DNA of 64,000 nucleotides from Peptococcaceae bacterium. GTDB taxonomy: Bacteria > Bacillota > Peptococcia > Peptococcales > Peptococcaceae. Location of the stretch: positions 82,902-146,901 of the forward strand of contig JAFQEO010000004.1 of assembly GCA_017399005.1 (NCBI GenBank). Direction: 5' to 3'. A model generated the notes under the pieces. It saw nothing but the letters and a program-made list of their open reading frames with translations, was not told the origin of the DNA and searched no databases. Position numbers and translations under genes: made by a program. Below, piece after piece: positions 57,567 to 64,000 of the stretch; the stretch's first letter is position 1, and the number at the start of each line of letters is the position of its first letter.

Positions 57567-57726
57567 ACTATTCCACCTTTTCCATCAGATTATTTATTGG
57601 AATCGTTACGTTTTCGTGCGTTATCTTCACATTATTTACGTATATGATTTTTCAACCTATATTATAGCACAAAAATTACAAAATGGTTAAAATTTTTTCT
57701 CAAATCTGATATATTCTCTTACTTTT

Positions 57727-59916
57727 TTACATAAACAATCCTTTCGTATAGCAAACTGCTGGTGATGCATCTTTTTCAATCATGTTCAGCTGGATTAACA
57801 CGGCATTCTGTAAGTCGGTTCGACAGACCGGAATATTCTGTCCCTTTAAATACTGTAACACTTCCTTATGCGGATGACCGTACCGGTTTTCAGCACCGGC
57901 AGAAATTACCGCAAGGCGAACACCTTTCTGCTGAAGCTGCCGGTAAACATCCTCACTGGCAGAAAACCGGCTTCCGTGATGCGGTACTGTCCAGACGGTA
58001 ATTGTTCTACAGCCCTGCAGATAGGTCTGAATCCCTGCGATTCCAAGGTCACCTGGAAATGCGATTACCGTATCCCCTATAATTGCTGACGCTGCCAGTT
58101 CTCTGCTGTTTGTTTTATTTCCGCCGTCATCAATCGCCCTGAGCTGAATCAGACCATCCTGTAAAGAAATCCGGGCTCCTGTGCGAACCGGTTTCACATC
58201 GGCACCGGTTTTTTCTGCTGCCGCAAGAATCGGCAGCATCTGTCCCCGTCTCATCTGTGTCTCTTCGATGCATAAATACTGTACCGAAACCGTTTCCAGA
58301 ACCTGTTCCAGCCCTCCCGTATGATCCGCATCGCCGTGGGAAAGTATAATAGCTTTCACATTATTTATGCCATACCATGCCAGGCAGGAAGCCAGTTCTC
58401 TCTGCTGTGTACCACCGTCAAAAATAACAGTTTCGCCTTCTTGTGTACGTAGAATGGCACAGCTTCCCTGCCCTGCATCCAGATAAAGCAGTTCATCCTG
58501 GGCAGGAGGATGGGGAAAAATGAAAAGAATCGCTGCCAGCAGACAGCATGTGCTGTAAACAGCCAGAGAGTTTCCCGATTGAGCGCTTTCTCTGTTCTGC
58601 AGCCACTGATACAGAAAAACAAGAAACAGCAGGTAGCAGATTACAGCAATCCAGTCCGGTCGCCCTGTGTTCCATTGACCGGTACCTGCCATTGCCGCAA
58701 AAAAATGTGTCATCCGATATAGCAGTTCCAGCAGGACAGCAGCCGGCAGAAACAGCAATTTACAAAAAGCCGGGAACAGGGATGTTATTAAAAAAGTTAT
58801 CAGCAACACCGGTACCAAAACGGATACAACAGGTACCAGTATCAGATTATAAAACGGGGAAAACAGCGACATAGTATAAAAATGCCATGCAGTAAGTGGT
58901 AAACTCCCTAGACTGGCAGCCAGAGCAACGGCTATACCCTCTCTTAACATTTTCAGGCGAATCCAGCCCAGCCGTTTCTGCAGAGGCCGCACAAAAATCA
59001 GAAGCGATAAAGTTACACCAAAAGAAAGCTGAAACCCGGCTGTATACAGAAGAAACGGATTATCCAGAAGCAGCAGAATGGCTGCCAGAGCCAGAAAATC
59101 CACCGGGGAAGGCGGACGCAGAATCCGCAGTGAAAGTGCTGCCAGAAGCAGCATAAGCGCAGCACGAATTGCCGATGGCACAAGGCCGGTTATCAGGCAG
59201 TAAAAACTTAACCCTGCCGCCAGACCAATAAACGAAACCCAGCTCCGCTCTATCCGTAAAAATCGAAACAGCATCAGCAGCAAAGTTCCGGCAAAACCCA
59301 CATGCAGCCCGGAAACTGCAAAAATATGGGCTATTCCCATCTGCTGCGTCAGGCGATAGAATGTGTCATCCAGCTGCTGTTTTTCACCCAGCAGCAATGC
59401 AAGTGCCAGATTGCTCTGCTGGTCGTTCAGATACTGCCCGGCTGCCGCTTTTATGTATTCCTGCACCTTCCACGAAAGCCTCCAGATTCCCTGAGGTTCC
59501 TGTAATACCAGGACCTCATCCGCATGCAGTTTCATTCGAACATTTTTACTGAGAAGCCATGCTTTCTCATCAAAACCGCCAGGGTTTCGCTGCTCTTTCG
59601 GATATTCCACTGTGCCGGTTATCTTCAGCCTTGTTCCGGCAGGATACCAGATAGTATTCTCTTCTTCCTGCTGCAGACCGTACGGCAGAGAAACATATAT
59701 CACTTCGTTCTGGTTCTCCAGTTTCAGCCATATATACGAATTCCCCTCTCTGCTTTCCCGCACGGTGCCAGTAAGCTGAACTGTTTTTCCTGCAAACGCT
59801 TCCAGCCCCGACGGCAGATTTTCCAGCACCGGCATAAGCAATACAAGCCCCGCGATAAACACAACAGACAGCCACAGCATTCTGTGGGGACGATAATAAT
59901 ATCTATCAGGAATCAT
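57727..59916 (-). CDS. comEC: ComEC/Rec2 DNA-uptake channel
   Basis: A 729-residue protein. N-terminal span, OB-like DUF4131 region (about 38-140, QLTGTVRESREGNSYIWLKL ... NPGGFDEKAWLLSKNV), the competence domain with about ten spans (ALALLLGEKQQL and IAHIFAVSGLHVGFAGTLL, residues 170-210), and a C-terminal metallo-beta-lactamase domain with ILSHGDADHTGG (about 545-556), AFPGDLG and VPHHGSRFS. ComEC carries single-stranded DNA across the membrane. Full length and all motifs intact. Other late competence genes (comEA, comGA) are not in the window; a ComF-like protein is 17 kb away. Confidence 0.96.
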   Translation of the reverse strand: MIPDRYYYRPHRMLWLSVVFIAGLVLLMPVLENLPSGLEAFAGKTVQLTGTVRESREGNSYIWLKLENQNEVIYVSLPYGLQQEEENTIWYPAGTRLKITGTVEYPKEQRNPGGFDEKAWLLSKNVRMKLHADEVLVLQEPQGIWRLSWKVQEYIKAAAGQYLNDQQSNLALALLLGEKQQLDDTFYRLTQQMGIAHIFAVSGLHVGFAGTLLLMLFRFLRIERSWVSFIGLAAGLSFYCLITGLVPSAIRAALMLLLAALSLRILRPPSPVDFLALAAILLLLDNPFLLYTAGFQLSFGVTLSLLIFVRPLQKRLGWIRLKMLREGIAVALAASLGSLPLTAWHFYTMSLFSPFYNLILVPVVSVLVPVLLITFLITSLFPAFCKLLFLPAAVLLELLYRMTHFFAAMAGTGQWNTGRPDWIAVICYLLFLVFLYQWLQNRESAQSGNSLAVYSTCCLLAAILFIFPHPPAQDELLYLDAGQGSCAILRTQEGETVIFDGGTQQRELASCLAWYGINNVKAIILSHGDADHTGGLEQVLETVSVQYLCIEETQMRRGQMLPILAAAEKTGADVKPVRTGARISLQDGLIQLRAIDDGGNKTNSRELAASAIIGDTVIAFPGDLGIAGIQTYLQGCRTITVWTVPHHGSRFSASEDVYRQLQQKGVRLAVISAGAENRYGHPHKEVLQYLKGQNIPVCRTDLQNAVLIQLNMIEKDASPAVCYTKGLFM

Positions 59917-60065
59917 TATTTTTCACCTGCTTTACAAAATACTCCAGAAGCACTATACTGAATATAATCCATTTGATTGGTCTGAGGGCTCCGGCAAACA
60001 GACTGATGAACTGGAGGTATATATTTATATGATATAACCACACCAACACCAAGGGAACATCCTGA

Positions 60066-60187
60066 GGAACGGGGAACGGATTCTGTATGACTGTTGTTAT
60101 CAGACGGCTTTATTTTCTGATACGGCTGACAGTCTGTTTTTGTATTATGATTTTAATCCCGTATTCCTGTTGGAGTACGGGTTTTTT
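60066..60187 (+). promoter_or_regulatory. Leader with terminator and possible antiterminator before the TM1266-type gene
   Basis: CCCGTATTCC (60158-60167) pairs with GGAGTACGGG (60172-60181), followed by six T: an intrinsic terminator placed 37 nt before the gene it would shut off. Upstream, GGAACGGG (60066-60073) is complementary to the left arm with a two-base bulge, so it could form a competing antiterminator. I could not match a known riboswitch class. The 308-nt comEC-TM1266 intergenic region contains nothing else I can support. Confidence 0.5.
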
Positions 60188-60224
60188 CGTTCCCGAAAAA
60201 TTTACGGAAAAGGAGACAGGTATT

Positions 60225-60479
60225 ATGGAAAAACGCATTGGCTTTATTGGGATCATTGTAGAAGATGTCCTTGTCGTGCCGCAAATGAATCAGCTTTTGA
60301 GCCAGTACAGTTATCTGATTGTAGGCCGCATGGGAGTGCCTCACCACGGTGCCGTTAATGTTGTTGTTGTTATTATTGAAGGCACTAACGACGAAATCGG
60401 GGCACTAACCGGCAAACTGGGCGGTGTGAAAGGGCTGGTTGTACGTTCTGCATTAACCAGCTACAGAGCGAATTACTAA
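60225..60479 (+). CDS. TM1266-type iron-only hydrogenase system putative regulator
   Basis: An 84-residue ACT/NikR-C-like protein of the TM1266 family, found next to [FeFe]-hydrogenase maturation genes: KRIGFIGIIVEDVLVVPQMN (2-21), QYSYLIVGRMGVPHHGAVNVVVVIIEG (about 28-54) and GALTGKLGGVKGLVVRSALTS. Proposed as a nucleic-acid-binding or ligand-sensing regulator of the hydrogenase system. The ATG at 60225 follows AAGGAGA; a longer frame would run through the terminator. No maturase genes flank it here, but the [FeFe]-hydrogenase operon is 26 kb away. Confidence 0.93.
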   Translation: MEKRIGFIGIIVEDVLVVPQMNQLLSQYSYLIVGRMGVPHHGAVNVVVVIIEGTNDEIGALTGKLGGVKGLVVRSALTSYRANY

Positions 60480-60551
60480 TTGCTCATGACACAGACGATC
60501 ACAAAAATTCTGGACAAGGCATGACATATATCGAATCTTTTTTATACACAG

Positions 60552-60590
60552 AATTATCCGCAGCCCGTCGCTGCGGATAATTTTATATTT
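60552..60590 (+). terminator. Terminator of the TM1266-type gene
   Basis: AATTATCCGCAG (60552-60563) pairs perfectly with CTGCGGATAATT (60571-60582), followed by TTATATTT. Confidence 0.88.
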
Positions 60591-60773
60591 AGAATAATTT
60601 CCCATAAGAACCAGAATTCCTGCATTCCATAACCGTTATCAGCAGCTTTTATTGGTTTCGACAGGATTCGACATAAAAATCCTGCCTTTTCTATCTGCCC
60701 GGAATGTGGTATCATAGTACAGGTAATTTGATTTTAAGCAATCAGACATAATCATCACGGGAGGTGACATCCG

Positions 60774-61463
60774 TTGATTCAGGAAATGTGGCAGCTTTAT
60801 CTGTCACGACAGGAATATTTTCATGATTTGCTGCTGGAACATCTGCAGCTGTCGGCAATCTCCATTCTGCTGGCTCTGCTGATTGGCCTTGCACTGGGGA
60901 TTCTTATTGCCCAGCAGGACCGGTTTTCGCTTCCGGTACTGGGCACAATCAATTTTATCTATACAATTCCGTCCATTGCACTGTTCGGCATTCTGCTTCC
61001 CTTCACCGGCCTTGGAAACGGCACAGCCATCATTGCGCTGACCGTATATGCGCTGCTTCCCGTTGTGCGAAACACCTACGCCGGGCTGAAAAATATCGAC
61101 CCGACCATCATCGAGGCGGGTATCGGCATGGGCAGCACATCGTGGCAGCTTCTGTGGAAAATCAAACTGCCTCTGGCACTGCCGGTTATCATGGCCGGGA
61201 TTCGCAACATGGTGGTGATGGTAATCGCAACCTGCGGGATTGCATCCTTTATTGGTGCAGGCGGCCTCGGGGTTGCCATTTTCCGCGGCATCACAACCTA
61301 TCAGCTATCCATGACCTATCTGGGCAGTCTGATGATTGCCGCTGTTGCGCTTTTATGCGATATCCTGCTGGGGAAACTGGAAAAACGGATTACCCTCCGT
61401 GTAAACGGAACCCTTCCGGAAAAGAAAACTTCCAAAACAGAGAAAAGAGGTCAAACTTTATGA
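60774..61463 (+). CDS. Osmoprotectant/glycine betaine-type ABC permease
   Basis: A 229-residue permease with five or six spans and the ABC-permease EAA loop EAGIGMGSTSWQLLWKIKLPLALPVIMAGIRNMVVM (about 114-149). It is of the OpuBB/OpuCB, OsmW type, which imports betaine, choline or related quaternary amines. TTG start after GGAGGTGACATCCG. Its stop overlaps the binding-protein start (ATGA). Only one permease gene is present, so it probably works as a homodimer, unlike OpuC systems with two permeases. Confidence 0.92.
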   Translation: MIQEMWQLYLSRQEYFHDLLLEHLQLSAISILLALLIGLALGILIAQQDRFSLPVLGTINFIYTIPSIALFGILLPFTGLGNGTAIIALTVYALLPVVRNTYAGLKNIDPTIIEAGIGMGSTSWQLLWKIKLPLALPVIMAGIRNMVVMVIATCGIASFIGAGGLGVAIFRGITTYQLSMTYLGSLMIAAVALLCDILLGKLEKRITLRVNGTLPEKKTSKTEKRGQTL

Positions 61464-62377
61464 AACACAACCACAAAAAATTAATCAGCATCCTGCTGCT
61501 GTGCTGCTTTGCCGTTACAGCACTGGCTGGCTGCGGCGGCGAACAGGCTGCCGATAATGAACTGCCTCCAATCCGTATCGCAAGCAAAACCATGCCGGAA
61601 CAGATGATTCTACAGGAAATTCTGGCGCAGTTAATCGAAGCAAAAACCGATTACACCGTAGAACGGGTGGAACCAATTGCCGGTGGTACCAGCAACATTC
61701 AGGTAGCTATGGAAAACGACGAGCTGGATTTATATCCCGAATATACCGGCACCGGCTGGCTTACAGTACTGAAAAACGAAGAAACCCAGGATACCGACTA
61801 TATGTTTGAAGAGCTGAACAAACAGTACAACGAAAAATACAACATGAGCTGGATGGGGCTGTACGGCTTTGAAAACACCTATACACTGGCAGTACGCGCA
61901 GAAACTGCTGAACAGTACAACCTGACAAAAATCTCTGATTTAGCGGCTGTCAGCGACCAGCTGGTATTTGGCGCCAACTTTGACTATTTTGAACGGGAAG
62001 ACGGCTACGCAAAAGTATGTGCAACCTACGGCCTGAACTTTAAAGACACTGCCGAAGTGGATATGGGCCTCAAATATCAGACACTGGTGGAAAAACAGTG
62101 TGATGTACTGAATGCCTACACCACCGACTCCCAGATTGCCGAATTTGGGCTGGTAATTCTGGAAGATGACCTGAAATTATTTACCGACTACCGCTGCAGC
62201 ACTGTTGTCCGCAACGAAGTACTGGAAACCTATCCGGAACTGCGTGACGTGCTGATGCTGATGGAAGGTTTAATCAGCAACGAAGAAATGACACAGATGA
62301 ACTATGAACTGAACAGCAATCATCGTCTGGAAAGCGAAATCGCTGCAGAATTCCTGCAGGCTAAAGGGATGATTTAA
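61460..62377 (+). CDS. Osmoprotectant-type substrate-binding lipoprotein
   Basis: A 305-residue lipoprotein: signal with lipobox ALAGC (residues 20-24 region), then an OpuAC-type binding domain (IRIASKTMPEQMILQEILAQLIEAKTDY ... DLYPEYTGTGWLTVL). The DELDLYPEYTGTG stretch and TYTLAVRAETA are hallmarks of betaine/choline-binding OsmX/OpuCC proteins. It delivers the ligand to the permease encoded just upstream. Start at 61460 lies in the permease stop; AAGAGGTC is the ribosome site. Confidence 0.92.
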   Translation: MKHNHKKLISILLLCCFAVTALAGCGGEQAADNELPPIRIASKTMPEQMILQEILAQLIEAKTDYTVERVEPIAGGTSNIQVAMENDELDLYPEYTGTGWLTVLKNEETQDTDYMFEELNKQYNEKYNMSWMGLYGFENTYTLAVRAETAEQYNLTKISDLAAVSDQLVFGANFDYFEREDGYAKVCATYGLNFKDTAEVDMGLKYQTLVEKQCDVLNAYTTDSQIAEFGLVILEDDLKLFTDYRCSTVVRNEVLETYPELRDVLMLMEGLISNEEMTQMNYELNSNHRLESEIAAEFLQAKGMI

Positions 62378-63090
62378 TGGAAACGGTCATTCAATTTCAA
62401 AACGCCTGCAAACAGTACGGAGAAGTGTATGCACTGCAGCCACTGACACTGGATATCGCACAGGGGGAATTTCTGAGCGTGGTCGGGTCCTCCGGCGGAG
62501 GCAAAACCACACTGCTGAAACTGGTTAACGGCCTTCTGCTCCCCACATCCGGCAAAGTGCTGGTGATGGGACAGGATACCGCACAGGTTGACCTGATTCA
62601 GCTGCGCCGCCAGATTGGCTATGTAATTCAGGGGGCTGCTCTGTTTCCCCATCTCAGCGTAGCCGATAATATCAGTTATGTACCGGGACTGTCCGGACAG
62701 AAGCTATCGCAGCAGCGTCTGGAAGAACTGATGAAACTGGTGGATTTGCCGGCAGATTTACTGCATCGTTACCCAATCAGCTTGAGCGGCGGGCAGCAGC
62801 AGCGTGTGGGCATTGCCCGGGCACTGGCCAGTCAGCCCCGCATCATGCTGATGGACGAACCATTCGGCGCTGTGGATGAAATTACACGTACCGTCCTGCA
62901 GGACAGTATTCAGCAGCTTCATCAGCAGTTACAGACCACCATTCTGTTTGTAACCCATAATATCCGGGAAGCATTGCGACTCTCCGACCGGGTACTGATT
63001 ATCAATCACGGGCAGGTTCAGCAGCTGGATACACCGGAAAACATTCAGGCACATCCGGCAAACGAATATGTAGAACGCTTGCTGCGTTAA
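62377..63090 (+). CDS. Osmoprotectant-type ABC transporter ATPase
   Basis: A 237-residue ATPase: Walker A GSSGGGKTT (about 36-44), signature LSGGQQQRVGIARAL (about 131-145), Walker B IMLMDEPFGAVD and H-loop VTHNIREAL. The ProV-type CBS domains that sense ionic strength are absent (the protein ends shortly after the core at NEYVERLLR), so osmotic gating through CBS is not expected. It starts one base into the binding-protein stop (TAATG) and is followed by a terminator, closing the three-gene operon. Confidence 0.95.
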   Translation: METVIQFQNACKQYGEVYALQPLTLDIAQGEFLSVVGSSGGGKTTLLKLVNGLLLPTSGKVLVMGQDTAQVDLIQLRRQIGYVIQGAALFPHLSVADNISYVPGLSGQKLSQQRLEELMKLVDLPADLLHRYPISLSGGQQQRVGIARALASQPRIMLMDEPFGAVDEITRTVLQDSIQQLHQQLQTTILFVTHNIREALRLSDRVLIINHGQVQQLDTPENIQAHPANEYVERLLR

Positions 63091-63110
63091 ACACAGCTTT
63101 CTGAAACCGG

Positions 63111-63142
63111 CAGGATGCGGAATTTTCTGCATCCTGTTTTTT
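63111..63142 (+). terminator. ABC transporter operon terminator
   Basis: CAGGATGC (63111-63118) pairs with GCATCCTG (63129-63136), followed by six T. Confidence 0.88.
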
Positions 63143-63225
63143 ATCCCTGCATCTTCCCCCTTGCCTTCCGGCACATTATGTTTTATAGTAAAGATATCAA
63201 TGATTCATCAGAAAGGATGACTTTT

Positions 63226-63699
63226 ATGCGTAGAAGAGATCGTGAAGTAACCAACCGTCAGCAGATTTTATCGATTATAGACTCCTGTGATGTGTGCCGT
63301 CTGGGCTTTGCAGATGGCAACATGCCATATGTGGTGCCAATGTGCTTTGCATATCAGGTAAACGAAGATGAAAGCATTACTCTGTATTTTCACAGCGCCA
63401 GTGACGGTCGAAAAGTAGACATTATGAAACAGAATCCGCATGTGGCTTTTGAAATGGATACTGCACACAAACTGTTTGACAATGCTACCGATGCCTGCGG
63501 GTTCGGTATGAAATACCAGTGTGTAATGGGCACCGGCACCGTTCGTTTTATCAATGAAAAAGACGAGAAAGTTCCGGTACTGGATTTAATCATGAAGCAC
63601 TACACCAAAAAGCACCTGCCTTACCGCCCGGAATTTATTGACGCTACCTTGATTATCGCATTAGACGTTGACAGCATCAGCTGCAAGGTAAACGAATAA
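63226..63699 (+). CDS. Pyridoxamine 5'-phosphate oxidase-fold flavoprotein
   Basis: A 157-residue split-barrel flavin-binding protein of the PNPOx-like group found in anaerobes (5-nitroimidazole resistance NimA-like). Features are RRRDREVTNRQQILSIIDSCDVCRLGFADGNMPYVVPMCFAYQ (1-43), LYFHSASDGRKVDIMKQNPHVAFEMD (about 54-79) and YQCVMGTGTVRFIN. It may reduce nitro or other small compounds with FMN, but the natural role is unknown. ATG at 63226 follows AAAGGATGAC; the in-frame ATG nine bases upstream is inside the ribosome site. Confidence 0.88.
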   Translation: MRRRDREVTNRQQILSIIDSCDVCRLGFADGNMPYVVPMCFAYQVNEDESITLYFHSASDGRKVDIMKQNPHVAFEMDTAHKLFDNATDACGFGMKYQCVMGTGTVRFINEKDEKVPVLDLIMKHYTKKHLPYRPEFIDATLIIALDVDSISCKVNE

Positions 63700-63715
63700 A
63701 CTCTTATGTTTTCAG

Positions 63716-63746
63716 ACTCTCTGATACAAGTATCGGAGAGTTTTTT
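63716..63746 (+). terminator. Terminator of the PNPOx-fold gene
   Basis: ACTCTCTGATAC (63716-63727) pairs with GTATCGGAGAGT (63730-63741), followed by six T. Confidence 0.9.
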
Positions 63747-63758
63747 ATTTGCCCACAG

Positions 63759-63791
63759 AAAAAAGAGAGCCGGCATATTGCCGACTCTCTT
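63759..63791 (-). terminator. Rubrerythrin terminator
   Basis: AGAGAGCCGGCA pairs with TGCCGACTCTCT around TAT with one mismatch. A T run follows on the minus strand. Confidence 0.88.
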
Positions 63792-63834
63792 CTCAAAAGG
63801 GATTATGGTTTCATTTTCGTTGATTGTTTAATTA

Positions 63835-64000
63835 TTATTTACCAAAGTAACGTTTCAGTAAGCCTTCAAATGCTTTGCCGTGGCGGGCTTCGTCTCTTGC
63901 CATTTCATGCACAGTATCATGGATTGCATCCAGACCCTGCTGTTTTGCCATTGCTGCCAGATCCTGTTTGCCCTGGGTTGCACCATGTTCTGCTGCTACA
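63835..64000 (-). CDS. Rubrerythrin, C-terminal part (cut by window edge)
   Basis: The last 55 residues of a ferritin-like diiron protein. They include [18 protein letters not shown] and the helix [18 protein letters not shown], whose E-x-x-R-H supplies diiron ligands in rubrerythrins (NADH peroxidase, H2O2 detoxification in anaerobes). The sequence ends KRYFGK before TAA, with no room for a C-terminal rubredoxin, so any rubredoxin domain would be N-terminal and outside the window. Confidence 0.85.
   Translation of the reverse strand, partial: VAAEHGATQGKQDLAAMAKQQGLDAIHDTVHEMARDEARHGKAFEGLLKRYFGK

Noticed and set aside
60087..60224. 46-residue N-terminal extension of the TM1266-type protein
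   Set aside because: It would be read through a terminator hairpin, has no ribosome site, and AAGGAGA with the family's normal start lies at 60225.
1..64000. CRISPR array, rRNA genes, transposase or replication origin
   Set aside because: Looked for regular spaced repeats, conserved rRNA segments, DDE-type proteins and DnaA-box clusters; none seen. Short repeats present are tandem or palindromic and not CRISPR-like.

Overview
The window comes from an anaerobic, spore-lineage member of the Bacillota of moderate GC. The evidence is a full-length Spo0A, a YlmC/YmxH-type PRC-barrel protein, a three-motif [FeFe]-hydrogenase, a rubrerythrin, an oxygen-labile two-subunit fumarase, pyruvate carboxylase and many TTG starts behind strong AGGAGG sites. 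Menaquinone-type electron transport is implied by a malate:quinone oxidoreductase and a hydrogenase with an NrfD-like membrane subunit. I cannot decide between Negativicutes and a Clostridia lineage from this window alone.

Layout. 0-10 kb: housekeeping and regulation (shikimate kinase-like, cupin, spo0A, a peptidoglycan-binding/BsuPI protein, UPF0182, tyrS, mscL, a LUD protein with an HxlR regulator, an EamA transporter). 10.8-19 kb: a compact and visibly AT-richer catabolic island on the minus strand: two overlapping LysR genes, then ferredoxin, FAD flavoprotein, SLC13-type anion permease, ACMSD-type amidohydrolase/decarboxylase and MFS exporter. 19-25 kb: nitroreductase, mqo, both fumarase subunits and putP. 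25.4-30.4 kb: phage and toxin-antitoxin debris: a 27-residue type I toxin-like peptide, a ComK-like protein, SseB-like, DUF6291-like and KilAC-like proteins, an HTH regulator and a YoeB/DinJ pair. 30.6-35.5 kb: a Tat-exported, probably lipid-anchored [FeFe]-hydrogenase with a HybA-like ferredoxin and an NrfD-like subunit, next to an ArsR-family gene. 35.8-41.3 kb: small acidic protein, MATE, SpoU methyltransferase, CCA enzyme and a ComF-like phosphoribosyltransferase. 41.4-46 kb: an unusual five-gene run (TPR, DUF4037, DUF4125, DUF4261, unknown). 46-60 kb: PRC-barrel, pyc, tRNA-Leu, a secreted phosphodiester glycosidase, coiled-coil protein, holA, a D,D-carboxypeptidase homologue lacking its nucleophile, and comEC. 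60-64 kb: a TM1266-type hydrogenase-system regulator, an osmoprotectant ABC transporter, a PNPOx-fold protein and the 3' end of a rubrerythrin.

How it fits together. Pyruvate carboxylase, Mqo and fumarase give a C4-dicarboxylate route linked to quinone. The exported hydrogenase could feed electrons into the same pool and the island flavoprotein could consume them. The most interesting signals are: (1) three dispersed ~100-nt imperfect palindromes whose arms covary between copies; (2) a near-identical 22-nt site upstream of both the ArsR gene and the hydrogenase operon; (3) the DUF4037/DUF4125/DUF4261/TPR operon; (4) the flavoprotein/amidohydrolase island; (5) a type I toxin-like unit whose Shine-Dalgarno sequence lies in a 13-bp hairpin and which is flanked by 30-nt direct repeats; (6) the dead-site carboxypeptidase; and (7) repeated 14-nt tandem duplications at gene ends. 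Functions come from motif recognition by eye; no database or folding program was run.
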